In this document: piece after piece, positions 34,121 to 42,247 of the stretch
How positions within the stretch are numbered: the stretch's first letter is position 1
Layout: every line of letters starts with the position of its first letter
Assembly: GCF_021474425.1 (NCBI RefSeq)
Contig: NZ_JAKEIP010000036.1
Coordinates: forward strand, 1-52,308
Origin: Streptomyces muensis
Lineage (GTDB): Bacteria > Actinomycetota > Actinomycetes > Streptomycetales > Streptomycetaceae
Direction of reading: 5' to 3'
DNA: 52,308 bases
The notes under the pieces: model-generated
What the model was told of the DNA's origin: nothing
The model's input: the letters and a program-made list of their open reading frames with translations, nothing else
Database searches by the model: none
Translations under genes and position numbers: made by a program

Positions 34121-36065
34121 CACGCTCAAGAGCCCGGCGGGCGCGAGTGGCGCCCCGGGCGGCCTGCGCCGCCTCCTTCTCGACAACGGCGCGCTGACCG
34201 CGCTGATCGTCCTCGTCATCGCGATGTCGGCGCTGTCCGGCGACTTCCTGACGGCGGACAACCTGCTCAACGTCGGCGTCCAGGCGGCCGTGACCGCCAT
34301 CCTCGCGTTCGGCGTGACCTTCGTGATCGTCTCCGCGGGCATCGACCTGTCGGTCGGCTCGGTCGCCGCCCTGTCGGCCACCGTGCTGGCCTGGAGCGCC
34401 ACCTCGCAGGGCATCCCGGTCGTCCTCGCGGTCGTCCTCGCCGTCGCGACCGGCATAGCGTGCGGCCTGGTCAACGGCATCCTGATCTCGTACGGGAAGC
34501 TGCCGCCGTTCATCGCGACGCTGGCGATGCTGTCGGTGGCCCGCGGTCTGTCGCTGGTGATCTCGCAGGGCTCGCCCATCGCCTTCCCCGACTCGGTCTC
34601 GCATCTCGGCGACACCCTCGGCGGCTGGCTGCCGGTGCCGGTGCTCGTGATGGTCGCCATGGGTCTGATCACGGCGTTCGTGCTGGGACGTACGTACATC
34701 GGCCGTTCGATGTACGCGATCGGCGGCAACGAGGAGGCGGCCCGGCTCTCCGGGCTGCGGGTGAAGAAGCAGAAGCTCGCGATCTACGCCTTCTCCGGGC
34801 TGTTCGCCGCCGCGGCGGGCATCGTGCTCGCCGCCCGGCTGTCCTCCGCGCAGCCGCAGGCCGCGCAGGGCTACGAGCTCGACGCCATCGCGGCGGTCGT
34901 CATCGGCGGCGCCTCGCTGGCCGGCGGCACGGGCAAGGCGTCCGGCACGCTGATCGGCGCGCTGATCCTCGCGGTGCTGCGCAACGGCCTCAACCTCCTT
35001 TCGGTGTCCGCCTTCTGGCAGCAGGTCGTCATCGGTGTCGTCATCGCGCTGGCCGTCCTGCTGGACACGGTGCGGCGCAAGGCCGGGGCCACCCCGGCGG
35101 CGGCCGGAACCGGCTCGCCGGGCAGCCGGGGCAAGCAGGCGGCGACGTATGTGCTCGCGGCCGTGGTCGCGGCGGCGATCGTGGGCGCCACCTCCCTGCT
35201 GCACGGCGGCTCGTCGGCGACGACGACGCAGAAGGTCGGCCTGTCGCTGTCGACGCTCAACAACCCGTTCTTCGTGCAGATCCGGGCCGGTGCCGAGGCG
35301 GAGGCGAAGAAGCTGGGCGTGGACCTGACGGTCACCGACGCGCAGAACGACGCCTCCCAGCAGGCCAACCAGCTGCAGAACTTCACCTCCGAGGGCGTCG
35401 ACTCGATCGTCGTCAACCCGGTGGACTCGGACGCGGCGGGCCCCTCGGTACGGGCCGCGAACAAGGCCGACATCCCCGTCGTGGGCGTCGACCGGGGCGT
35501 GAACAAGGCCGACACGGCGGCGCTGGTCGCCTCCGACAACGTCGAGGGCGGTGCGCTGGGCGCCAAGGCGCTCGCCGAGAAGCTGGGCGGCGAGGGCACC
35601 ATCGTGATCCTCCAGGGCCAGGCCGGCACGTCCGCCAGCCGTGAGCGCGGCGCCGGCTTCGCCGAGGGCCTGAAGGACTACCCGGGGATCAAGGTCGTCG
35701 CCAAGCAGCCCGCCGACTTCGACCGCACCAAGGGCCTGGACGTCATGACCAACCTCCTCCAGGCCCACCCGGACATCGACGGCGTCTTCGCCGAGAACGA
35801 CGAGATGGCGCTCGGCGCGATCAAGGCGCTCGGCGACCGGGCCGGGAAGGACGTCCAGGTCGTCGGCTTCGACGGCACCCCGGACGGCCTGAAGGCGGTC
35901 GAGGCGGGCACGCTGTACGCCTCCGTCGCCCAGCAGCCCAAGCAGCTCGGGAAGATCGCCGTGGACAACGCGGTGCGGGCGGCCGAGGGCAAGGAGGTCG
36001 CCGAGACCGTCAAGGTGCCGGTGAAGGTGGTCACGAAGGAGAACGTGGCCGGCTTCGGCGGCTGA
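34110..36065 (+). CDS. Fused ribose-type permease and substrate-binding protein (RbsC-RbsB)
   Basis: The 651-residue protein joins two normally separate subunits. Residues 1 to about 325 are an RbsC permease with eight to ten helices and the EAA-like loop [19 protein letters not shown] linker and a transmembrane helix (about 344-364, [19 protein letters not shown]) lead to a complete RbsB-type binding protein (375-651: [73 protein letters not shown]). The last helix tethers the binding protein outside the cell, replacing a lipoprotein anchor. GTG at 34110 has ACGGAGG upstream and overlaps rbsA. No frameshift is visible, so the fusion is real. Confidence 0.92.
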   Translation: MATDTLKSPAGASGAPGGLRRLLLDNGALTALIVLVIAMSALSGDFLTADNLLNVGVQAAVTAILAFGVTFVIVSAGIDLSVGSVAALSATVLAWSATSQGIPVVLAVVLAVATGIACGLVNGILISYGKLPPFIATLAMLSVARGLSLVISQGSPIAFPDSVSHLGDTLGGWLPVPVLVMVAMGLITAFVLGRTYIGRSMYAIGGNEEAARLSGLRVKKQKLAIYAFSGLFAAAAGIVLAARLSSAQPQAAQGYELDAIAAVVIGGASLAGGTGKASGTLIGALILAVLRNGLNLLSVSAFWQQVVIGVVIALAVLLDTVRRKAGATPAAAGTGSPGSRGKQAATYVLAAVVAAAIVGATSLLHGGSSATTTQKVGLSLSTLNNPFFVQIRAGAEAEAKKLGVDLTVTDAQNDASQQANQLQNFTSEGVDSIVVNPVDSDAAGPSVRAANKADIPVVGVDRGVNKADTAALVASDNVEGGALGAKALAEKLGGEGTIVILQGQAGTSASRERGAGFAEGLKDYPGIKVVAKQPADFDRTKGLDVMTNLLQAHPDIDGVFAENDEMALGAIKALGDRAGKDVQVVGFDGTPDGLKAVEAGTLYASVAQQPKQLGKIAVDNAVRAAEGKEVAETVKVPVKVVTKENVAGFGG

Positions 36066-36102
36066 CATCAGCGGCTGACATCAGTCGATATCGGCTGATG
36101 TC
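36058..36102 (+). repeat. 13-bp tandem duplication and inverted repeat at the RbsC-RbsB stop
   Basis: GCGGCTGACATCA occurs twice back to back (36058-36070 and 36071-36083) and includes the TGA stop (36063-36065). GACATCAG (36077-36084) also pairs with CTGATGTC (36095-36102). The structure sits between the transporter gene and rbsK and may attenuate or stabilise the mRNA segment. The rest of the 36066-36210 gap carries only the rbsK ribosome binding site (GGGGAG). Confidence 0.6.
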
Positions 36103-36210
36103 CGCTGACGTCGGCCGACATCGGGGAACGGTGAGCGGGCGGGCGGTCGTTGCAGAGGCACGGGGCCGCCCGCCTCGGCCCACCACGGGGACCTATCAGG
36201 GGAGCAACTC

Positions 36211-37113
36211 ATGTACGACTACGACCTCCTGGTCGTAGGGTCGGCCAACGCCGACCTGGTGATCGGCGTCGAGCGTCGGCCGGGGGCCGGCGAGACCGTG
36301 CTCGGCTCCGATCTGGCCGTCCACCCGGGCGGCAAGGGCGCCAACCAGGCGGTCGCGGCCGCCCGGCTCGGTGCGCGTACGGCCCTGCTGGCCCGGGTCG
36401 GCGACGACGCGTACGGCAGGCTGCTGCTCGACTCGCAGCGGGCGGCCGGCGTCGACACGGTCGGTGTCCTGGTCGGCGGCGCACCGACCGGCGTCGCGCT
36501 GATCACGGTGGACCCGTCAGGGGACAACAGCATCGTGGTCTCGCCGGGCGCCAACGGAAGGCTCACCCCGCAGGACGTGAGGGCCGCCGCGAGCCTCTTC
36601 CAGGCGTCGAGGGTGGTGTCGGTCCAGCTGGAGATCCCGCTGGAGACGGTCGTCGAGGTCGTACGCAACCTCGCGGACGGCGGCCGCTTCGTCCTGAACC
36701 CCTCGCCGCCGCGCCCGCTGCCGGCCGAGGTGCTGGCGGCCTGCGACCCGCTGATCGTGAACGAGCACGAGGCGAAGGTGATCCTCGGCGACTCCGCGGT
36801 GGGCGAGACGCCGGAGGACTGGGCGCGGATCCTGCTCGCCAAGGGCCCTCGCTCGGTGGTCGTGACCCTGGGCGCGGAGGGTGCGCTGGTGGCGTCCGCG
36901 CAGGGCGTGACGCGGGTCGCGTCCGTGAAGGTGAACGCGGTGGACACGACCGGCGCCGGCGACGCCTTCACGGCCGCGCTGGCCTGGAAGCTCGGGACGG
37001 GCTCGGCCCTGGCCGAGGCGGCGGCGTACGCGGCTCGGGTGGGGGCGGCGGCCGTCACCAAGGAGGGCGCGCAGGAGTCGTTCCCGACGGCGGCGGAGGT
37101 CGAGGCGCCGTGA
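36211..37113 (+). CDS. rbsK: Ribokinase
   Basis: The 300-residue PfkB-family kinase starts MYDYDLLVVGSANADLVIGV. It has GGKGANQAVAAARLGA (signature 1, sugar binding), NPSPPRPLP (the NxAPA-like strand), NEHEAKVILG, and signature 2 DTTGAGDAFTAAL with the catalytic aspartate. It phosphorylates ribose to ribose-5-phosphate. Its TGA overlaps the GTG of rbsD. It shares the operon with the transporter and the LacI regulator, which supports ribose as substrate. Confidence 0.92.
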   Translation: MYDYDLLVVGSANADLVIGVERRPGAGETVLGSDLAVHPGGKGANQAVAAARLGARTALLARVGDDAYGRLLLDSQRAAGVDTVGVLVGGAPTGVALITVDPSGDNSIVVSPGANGRLTPQDVRAAASLFQASRVVSVQLEIPLETVVEVVRNLADGGRFVLNPSPPRPLPAEVLAACDPLIVNEHEAKVILGDSAVGETPEDWARILLAKGPRSVVVTLGAEGALVASAQGVTRVASVKVNAVDTTGAGDAFTAALAWKLGTGSALAEAAAYAARVGAAAVTKEGAQESFPTAAEVEAP

Positions 37114-37499
37114 AGAAGTCCGGAATCCTGAACCGTCATCTCTCCGGCGCCCTCGCCGAGCTGGGCCACGGCGACGGGGTGCTGGTGTGCGACGCGGGCA
37201 TGCCGATACCGGCCGGGCCCCGGGTCGTGGACCTGGCCTTCCGGGCCGGGGTGCCGTCCTTCGCCGAGGTGCTGGAGGGTCTGCTGGCCGAGCTGGTGGT
37301 GGAGGGCGCGACGGCGGCCCGGGAGATCCACGAGGCGAACCCCTCGGCGGCCGCGCTGCTGGCCGGGGAGTTTCCCGGACTGGAGCTGGTCACCCACGAG
37401 CGGCTCAAGGAGCTGTCGGCCGGGGCGCGGCTGGTGGTGCGGACCGGGGAGGCACGGCCGTACGCGAACGTGCTGCTGCGGTGCGGGGTCTTCTTCTGA
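37110..37499 (+). CDS. rbsD: D-ribose pyranase
   Basis: This 129-residue RbsD/FucU-family protein starts MKKSGILNRHLSGALAELGH. It has catalytic His20 in the GH of ALAELGHGD, VCDAGMPIP, VDLAFRAGVPSF, and the C-terminal VVRTGEARPYANVLLRCGV with the conserved Tyr/Asn. It interconverts beta-pyranose and furanose forms of ribose so RbsK can use it. GTG at 37110 overlaps the rbsK stop (GTGA), which fixes the start. It is the last gene of the operon; a strong hairpin begins 25 nt downstream. Confidence 0.92.
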   Translation: MKKSGILNRHLSGALAELGHGDGVLVCDAGMPIPAGPRVVDLAFRAGVPSFAEVLEGLLAELVVEGATAAREIHEANPSAAALLAGEFPGLELVTHERLKELSAGARLVVRTGEARPYANVLLRCGVFF

Positions 37500-37524
37500 T
37501 GGGCGGGGTCTTCCTCTGATGTTT

Positions 37525-37560
37525 CGAGGGGCCCGGTCCGTCGACCGAGCCCCTCGGGGT
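37525..37560 (+). terminator. Terminator of the ribose-type operon
   Basis: CGAGGGGC (37525-37532) and CGGTC (37534-37538) pair with GACCG (37543-37547) and GCCCCTCG (37549-37556), with one internal C/A mismatch and a 4-nt loop. GGGGTTTCCCC follows. Confidence 0.75.
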
Positions 37561-37615
37561 TTCCCCTCCCCGTCAGAACCCCCGCGATCCCCCCAGATCC
37601 CCCTCCAAGAGTCCT

Positions 37616-37641
37616 GACTCCAAGTACGACCCGCCGGGTAC
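37616..37641 (+). promoter_or_regulatory. SigB-type promoter upstream of DUF937 gene
   Basis: GACT (37616-37619), 16-nt spacer, GGGTAC (37636-37641) fits the Streptomyces SigB-family consensus GNNT-N14-16-GGGTAC/T. It lies 74 nt upstream of the DUF937 ATG. A similar element precedes the gas vesicle operon. Confidence 0.5.
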
Positions 37642-37714
37642 GGGAAGGGTTGTACGGTCCCCGCGGATTTTTTTCGACGTGCCCTGCAATCCGGACAGAC
37701 GTAGCGTTTCAGAT

Positions 37715-38101
37715 ATGCAGGAGCTGGACGAAAACCCCCTGACGTCCCTCCAGGACGATGTGCTCGACGAGCTCGGCGACGAGCGGATCGCGGATATCGC
37801 GGTGCTGCTGGACACGGACGAGGCAGGGGCCCGACAGATGGTCGGTACGACGGTGGCGGCGCTGTCCGGCGAGGCGGAGAGCGTGGCGACGCCGCACGAC
37901 GCCCCGCTCACCGGCGTGGCCACGCTGGGCGGCTTCGCGACCGGCGGCCTGATGGCCGGGCTGCTGGCCGAGGAGGCCAGGCCGGTCGCGGACGCGGTGG
38001 CCCGCAGGACGGGACTGGCGCCGGGTGCCGTGTCCCGGGTGGTGGAGACGGTGATTCCGGTGGTGCTGGCGGTGCTCACGAAACGGGCGGCCGGGAAGTA
38101 G
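37715..38101 (+). CDS. DUF937 family protein
   Basis: This 128-residue protein has helix-rich sequence: SLQDDVLDELGDERIADIAV, GARQMVGTTVAALSG, and a Gly/Ala-rich segment TLGGFATGGLMAGLLAE, ending VSRVVETVIPVVLAVLTKR. The pattern fits DUF937 (YidB-like) proteins, whose function is unknown. ATG at 37715 has no clear Shine-Dalgarno; an in-frame GTG at 37679 would add 12 residues. It is separated from the ribose operon by a terminator and lies just upstream of the gas vesicle genes. Both are preceded by SigB-type promoter elements, so it may be coregulated with them. That link is inference. Confidence 0.75.
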   Translation: MQELDENPLTSLQDDVLDELGDERIADIAVLLDTDEAGARQMVGTTVAALSGEAESVATPHDAPLTGVATLGGFATGGLMAGLLAEEARPVADAVARRTGLAPGAVSRVVETVIPVVLAVLTKRAAGK

Positions 38102-38119
38102 CAGAGTGGCGTGGGCTCC

Positions 38120-38145
38120 GTGTGAGTCCGAAGAATGAGGGGTAC
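38120..38145 (+). promoter_or_regulatory. SigB-type promoter of the gas vesicle operon
   Basis: GTGT (38120-38123), 16-nt spacer, GGGTAC (38140-38145) matches the SigB-family consensus of Streptomyces. Predicted initiation near 38152 leaves a short leader to the TTG start of gvpO at 38159. Confidence 0.55.
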
Positions 38146-38158
38146 ACCGAGAGGGTGA

Positions 38159-38491
38159 TTGATCACGAGTGATCGTGAGCCGCGCAAGGCTCGGTCCTCA
38201 TCACGGCAGGAGTCCGCCGGAGAGCGGGTGTCCGCCGCCGATGCGATGCGGTCCGCGATCGAACAACTCAGTGAGCTGTTGGGGAGGGCTCCCGAGTCGG
38301 TTTCCTCGCTGAGGCCGACGGACCAGGGCTGGGAAGCCGATGTCGAGGTCGTGGAACTGGAACGCATTCCCGAGACGACCAGTGTGATGGCCAGTTACCA
38401 AGTGGTTCTGGACCCGGAGGGGAAGCTGCTGGCGTACGAGCGCGGGCGTCGTTACACCCGCGCTCAGGTGGACAGGAAGGACGGCCGCTAG
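38159..38491 (+). CDS. gvpO: Gas vesicle protein GvpO
   Basis: The 110-residue protein has a charged N-terminus of about 25 residues, then the GvpO domain: AADAMRSAIEQLSELLGRAPE, GWEADVEVVELERIPETTSV and MASYQVVLDPEGKLLAYERG with RRYTR. GvpO is required for gas vesicle formation in haloarchaea and heads the actinobacterial gvp cluster; its biochemical role is not settled. The TTG start is used because no ATG or GTG fits, and GAGAGGG lies 5 nt upstream. It is the first of ten tightly packed genes. Confidence 0.88.
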   Translation: MITSDREPRKARSSSRQESAGERVSAADAMRSAIEQLSELLGRAPESVSSLRPTDQGWEADVEVVELERIPETTSVMASYQVVLDPEGKLLAYERGRRYTRAQVDRKDGR

Positions 38492-38554
38492 GGGAAGACA
38501 CCCCATAGGTCGCTCGCCCTTTCGCCGGGAAGTCGGGCCGGAAGGGAAGTCACC

Positions 38555-39049
38555 GTGACGGTGGTGCCACAGGGCAACGGTGGTGGTGTGCCCGCCGCAG
38601 CAGGAGGCGGCGGTTCGGGAAATCTGTACGACGTGCTGGAGCTCGTCCTGGACCGGGGCCTGGTCATCGACGCGTTCGTACGGGTCTCCCTGGTGGGCAT
38701 CGAGCTGGTGAAGATCGACGCGCGGGTGGTCGTCGCCAGCGTCGACACGTATCTGCGTTTCGCCGAGGCGGCCAACCGGCTGGATCTGGAGTCGGGCAAG
38801 AAGGCGCCGGCCCAGCTGACCGACATCGTCGAGGGCTCCGTCGAGAGCGGGGCGCACGGCAAGAGCAAAGGCGCGCTGTCGGGCGCGGTCGAGGCGATCA
38901 CGGACTCGTTCAAGGGCGGTGGTGACGAGGACAAGGAGGAAGACGAGGACAAGGACGAGGACGCCGAGCGCAGGCCCGCGCGCGAGAAGCGGCGGGAGCG
39001 CGGCGAACGCCGCTCGGAGCGCCGTTCCACACGGGACCGGGAGGAGTGA
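38555..39049 (+). CDS. gvpA: Gas vesicle structural protein GvpA with charged tail
   Basis: The 164-residue protein has the GvpA core at about residues 23-76: [20 protein letters not shown], then [20 protein letters not shown] and [14 protein letters not shown], with the conserved amphipathic beta-hairpin sequence. Ordinary GvpA is about 70-75 residues. Here a roughly 88-residue tail follows, ending in an Asp/Glu/Lys-rich and then Arg/Glu-rich stretch (from residue 128 on). Long tails occur in some actinobacterial GvpA/J proteins and would lie outside a normal gas vesicle shell. GTG at 38555 starts the frame. It forms the shell if vesicles are made; this has not been shown in most Streptomyces. 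Confidence 0.9.
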   Translation: MTVVPQGNGGGVPAAAGGGGSGNLYDVLELVLDRGLVIDAFVRVSLVGIELVKIDARVVVASVDTYLRFAEAANRLDLESGKKAPAQLTDIVEGSVESGAHGKSKGALSGAVEAITDSFKGGGDEDKEEDEDKDEDAERRPAREKRRERGERRSERRSTRDREE

Positions 39050-39771
39050 GCGAGCCGATGTCCGTGTATGTGTACGCGATCACCAAGGACGCGCATCCCC
39101 TGGACCTGAGCGACACCGAAGGCGTCGGCGACCCTCCGGGCGAGCTGCGCGTGGTGCGCGCCGGCTCCCTGTGCGCGGTCGTCAGCGAGTGCCCGGACGA
39201 CCTGTCGATGGCCCGACGGGACCTGGAGGCGCATCACCAGGTCCAGGAGCGGCTGTGGACCGAGGGCCCCGCCCTGCCGCTCAGCTTCGGGTTCGTCGCC
39301 GCCGACGACGACGCCGTACGCGGTGTCCTGGAGGAGCGGGCGCAGCTGTTCGGCCAGCGTCTCGACGAGCTGGCCGGGCGGGCGGAGTTCAACGTCAAGG
39401 GCGTCCTGGACGAGGACACGGTGGTACGTGCCGTCCTTGAGGAGAACGCGCAGGCCCGCGAGCTGAACCGGCGGACCCTGGAGGGCGGAGGGGCGTACGA
39501 CGAACGGCTGGCGCTCGGCCAGTTGGTGGCCCAGGAGGTGCAGGGCCGCCAGGACGCCCTCGCCGAGGAGGTCCTCGCCGGGCTGCGGCCGCTCGCCCAG
39601 GCCGAGAAGGTCGCGCCGCCGTCGCAGCAGTACTTCGTGAGCGCGTCCTTCCTCGTGACGGACGACAGGTCCGAGGAGTTCGGCCGGGCCGGGCAGGAGC
39701 TGGCCGAACGCTACGGCGAGGGCGTGGAGTTGCGGATCCGGGGCCCCCTGCCGCCGTACAGCTTCGTCTGA
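39046..39771 (+). CDS. gvpF: Gas vesicle protein GvpF (GvpF/GvpL family)
   Basis: The 241-residue protein is of the GvpF/L family: [16 protein letters not shown], the N-terminal beta-alpha-beta domain, [17 protein letters not shown], the strand [16 protein letters not shown], and the C-terminal domain ending [16 protein letters not shown], whose PPYSFV end is characteristic. GvpF binds GvpA and is thought to act early in shell assembly. Two starts are possible: GTG at 39046, overlapping the gvpA stop (GTGA), or ATG at 39058. The overlap favours 39046. Confidence 0.9.
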   Translation: MSEPMSVYVYAITKDAHPLDLSDTEGVGDPPGELRVVRAGSLCAVVSECPDDLSMARRDLEAHHQVQERLWTEGPALPLSFGFVAADDDAVRGVLEERAQLFGQRLDELAGRAEFNVKGVLDEDTVVRAVLEENAQARELNRRTLEGGGAYDERLALGQLVAQEVQGRQDALAEEVLAGLRPLAQAEKVAPPSQQYFVSASFLVTDDRSEEFGRAGQELAERYGEGVELRIRGPLPPYSFV

Positions 39772-39795
39772 GCTCCGGGTCCTCTGGGAGGTGCC

Positions 39796-40080
39796 GTGGG
39801 ACTGGTCACCGGGATCCTGACGCTGCCGTTCGCACCCGTGCGGGGCATCGGCTGGGTGCTCGACAAGGCGGTCAAGGCCGCCGAGGACGAGTACTACGAC
39901 CCGGCTCCCGTGCAGGAGGCGCTCGTGAACCTGGAGCGGGCGCGGGACGAGGGCGATGTCGACGACGAGGAGTTCGCACGGCAGGAGGAGGCGCTGTTGC
40001 ACCGCCTGGAGGAGATCAGGAACTACCAGCTGCGACAGGAAGGCCAGGGCGGCCAGGGCGGGGAACCCGGGCTGTGGTGA
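39796..40080 (+). CDS. gvpG: Gas vesicle protein GvpG
   Basis: The 94-residue protein has the GvpG pattern: MGLVTGILTLPFAPVRGIGW, VLDKAVKAAEDEYYDP, then a helical segment VQEALVNLERARDEGDVDDEEF and EEALLHRLEEIRNYQ. GvpG is a minor assembly factor that interacts with GvpF, L and others. The GTG at 39796 has GGGAGGTG just upstream. It follows gvpF after 24 nt, and its C-terminus is a Gln/Gly-rich tail. Confidence 0.88.
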   Translation: MGLVTGILTLPFAPVRGIGWVLDKAVKAAEDEYYDPAPVQEALVNLERARDEGDVDDEEFARQEEALLHRLEEIRNYQLRQEGQGGQGGEPGLW

Positions 40081-40096
40081 GGAAAGAAGACAGGTC

Positions 40097-40624
40097 ATGA
40101 ACAACGCCAAGATCGGCACCGCCCTGCTGGGCGGCTATGTGCTGGGGCGGACCAAGAAGGCGAAGCTCGCCATCGGCCTCGGCGCCCTGCTCGCCGGATC
40201 GCGGATCAAGCCCGGGCAGGTCGGCAAGGCCCTCCAGGACTCCCCCTTCCTGCACACCCTCACCGACCAGGTGCGCACCGAGCTGACTGACGCGGGGAAG
40301 GCGGCGGCGACCACCGTCCTCAGCGCCAAGGCCGACAGCCTGGCCGACGCCCTGCACGAGCGCACCGCCGGACTGCGGGAGAAGGCGCAGGAGCAGGAAC
40401 AGGAGCAGGAACGGGAGCAGGAAGCGGACGACGAGGCGCAGGACGAAGCCGAGGACAGGGACGAGGACCGGGACGAGGGCGAGACGGGACCTGACGAGGA
40501 GCCACGCGACGAGACGAACGGGGAGGAACCCCGGGAGAAGCCTCGGCCGAAGCCCCGGAAGGCGGCGTCCCGCCGTACGAAGAAGACCTCCACCTCGCGC
40601 AGGCAGGGGCAGGACGATGGCTGA
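40097..40624 (+). CDS. gvpY: Gas vesicle cluster protein GvpY
   Basis: This 175-residue protein occupies the gvpY position of the Streptomyces gvp order. Its N-terminal half has a Gly-rich hydrophobic stretch (IGTALLGGYVLGRTKKAKLA then IGLGALLAGSRI) that may be a membrane or shell-associated segment, and a helical part. The second half is low complexity: alternating Gln/Glu (QEQEQEREQE), then Asp/Glu/Arg-rich, then a basic KPRPKPRKAASRRTKK end. Some databases name the family DNA-primase-like, but I see no primase motif. It starts at ATG 40097 and overlaps gvpZ by 8 nt. Function is unknown. Confidence 0.75.
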   Translation: MNNAKIGTALLGGYVLGRTKKAKLAIGLGALLAGSRIKPGQVGKALQDSPFLHTLTDQVRTELTDAGKAAATTVLSAKADSLADALHERTAGLREKAQEQEQEQEREQEADDEAQDEAEDRDEDRDEGETGPDEEPRDETNGEEPREKPRPKPRKAASRRTKKTSTSRRQGQDDG

Positions 40625-41696
40625 GCGCAAAGGCACAGGACGCGGCTCGGGCGGCGGCGGCACGGGGACCCTGACGAAGGCCGGCGAGCGGCTGCCCGGT
40701 ACGGATCGGCTGAAGGACGAACTGGAGCACTACGTCCAGGCCCGCCTCCAGTTGGCGCTGGAGGGCATGGGCCACCGGCTCGGCGAGGGCGCGCGCCGGC
40801 TGAGCGAGGCGCACATCGGCCCAGGTGGGCTGGCCGGCGCGGTGGCCAAGGGCGGCAGGATGCTCGGCGAGCGGCTGCCGTCGGGCATGGGGGCGCTGGC
40901 CTCGACGGCGTCCCACGCGAAGGAGACGGCTTCGCACGCCAAGGACGCGGTGGTGGACATGGCCAAGGATGCCGCCGGGCAGCTGCCCGGGCAGAGCCAC
41001 GACAAGGACCCCGGCAACGACCCGGACAGCATGGGCAAGGGGATCACCATCATCGAGGACATCGACGTGGGCGTGCCCGTGCGCGAGGCGTACGACCAGT
41101 GGACGCAGTTCCAGGAGTTCGACCGGTTCGCCAAGGGTGTCGTCGGCATCGAGCAACAGGACGACACCACGGCCAGGTGGCATGTGAAGGTCGGCAAGTC
41201 CAACCGGCACTTCCGGAGCACCATCACGGAACAGGTGCCTGACGAGCGCATCGCCTGGACGAGCTCCGGGGACAAGGCCACCACCCAGGGCGTCGTCACC
41301 TTCCATCCCCTCACCGACAACCTCACCAAGGTGCTGCTGGTCCTGCGGTACTTCCCCCATGGGCCGGTCGAGCGGGTCGGCAGCTGGGTGCGGGCCCAGG
41401 GCCGCCGCGCCCGGCTCGACCTGAAGCTCTTCCGCACCTTCGTGATGATGCGCGGGGAGGCTACCGGAGGCTGGCGCGGCGAGATCCGCGAGGGCGAGGT
41501 GGTCCGGGAGCCGGAGGAGGTCGAGGAGGACGAGGAGAGCCGGGCCGAGGACGAGGAGTACGACGAGGAGGACGAGAACGCCGCCGAGGACGAGTACGAG
41601 GACGACGACTTGGACGAGGAGGAGGACCAGGAGCCCGGCGACCGCTACGACCACGACGACGACACCGACCGGGAAACGAGGTCGAGTACCCCGTGA
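40617..41696 (+). CDS. gvpZ: Gas vesicle cluster SRPBCC protein GvpZ
   Basis: The 359-residue protein has an N-terminal Gly/Ala/Lys-rich helical region (1 to about 135) with repeats such as ASHAKETASHAKDAV, then an SRPBCC (START-like, polyketide cyclase type) domain at about 139-285: ITIIEDIDVGVPVREAYDQW, FDRFAKGVVGIEQQDD, RIAWTSSGDKATTQGVVTFH. A very acidic tail (from residue 295 to the end) follows, nearly all Glu/Asp. It overlaps gvpY by 8 nt and gvpJ by 4 nt. The SRPBCC domain could bind a hydrophobic ligand or lipid. Its role in vesicles is unknown. Confidence 0.78.
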   Translation: MAERKGTGRGSGGGGTGTLTKAGERLPGTDRLKDELEHYVQARLQLALEGMGHRLGEGARRLSEAHIGPGGLAGAVAKGGRMLGERLPSGMGALASTASHAKETASHAKDAVVDMAKDAAGQLPGQSHDKDPGNDPDSMGKGITIIEDIDVGVPVREAYDQWTQFQEFDRFAKGVVGIEQQDDTTARWHVKVGKSNRHFRSTITEQVPDERIAWTSSGDKATTQGVVTFHPLTDNLTKVLLVLRYFPHGPVERVGSWVRAQGRRARLDLKLFRTFVMMRGEATGGWRGEIREGEVVREPEEVEEDEESRAEDEEYDEEDENAAEDEYEDDDLDEEEDQEPGDRYDHDDDTDRETRSSTP

Positions 41697-42247
41697 CCGA
41701 GCCCGTCCCCACCCGCTCCACGCCGTCGAGGGCGATGTCCCCGTACGGCGAGTCCTCCGGCGCGAACCTCGCGGACATCCTTGAACGCGTGCTCGACAAG
41801 GGCATCGTCATCGTCGGCGACATCAAGATCAACCTGCTGGACATCGAGCTGCTCACCATCAAGCTCCGCCTCCTGGTGGCCTCGGTCGACAAGGCCAGGG
41901 AGATCGGCATCGACTGGTGGGAGCACGACCCCGCGCTCTCCTCCCGCGCCGACCGGCGGCACGACCTCAGGGAGCAGAACGAGCGGCTGCGCGCCGAGGT
42001 CGAGGAACTGCGCCGCAAGGTCGAGAAGGCCGAGCGGGCGGAGTCGGCGGGCGAGCTGACCGAGCGCGGGTCGGGATCGTCCGGCCGCCGCCGGCCCCGA
42101 GAGCCGGACCGCGAGCCGACGGACCGGGAGGCCGGCGGCGAACCGCGACGCCCCCGGCGCAAGAAGGACGACGCGGAGGACCGGGACCGGAGCCGAGGCA
42201 GGGAGAAGGACCGGGACCGAGACCGCAACCGAGACCGACAGCCGTGA
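41693..42247 (+). CDS. gvpJ: Gas vesicle protein GvpJ (GvpA-like) with charged tail
   Basis: The 184-residue protein has a GvpA/J core at about residues 22-80: NLADILERVLDKGIVIVGDI then KINLLDIELLTIKLRLLVAS and VDKAREIGIDWW. A coiled-coil-like segment follows (REQNERLRAEVEELRRKVEK), and then an Arg/Asp/Glu-rich tail to the end (DRDRSRGREKDRDRDRNRD). GvpJ is a minor shell protein at cone tips in other organisms. GTG at 41693 overlaps the gvpZ stop. The tail resembles that of GvpA here in composition but not in order. Confidence 0.87.
   Translation: MTEPVPTRSTPSRAMSPYGESSGANLADILERVLDKGIVIVGDIKINLLDIELLTIKLRLLVASVDKAREIGIDWWEHDPALSSRADRRHDLREQNERLRAEVEELRRKVEKAERAESAGELTERGSGSSGRRRPREPDREPTDREAGGEPRRPRRKKDDAEDRDRSRGREKDRDRDRNRDRQP

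Noticed and set aside
32180..34729. 849-codon minus-strand frame opposite lacI, rbsA and rbsC-rbsB
   Set aside because: It is a mirror of three overlapping real genes with clear motifs and GTGA coupling; no support for antisense coding.
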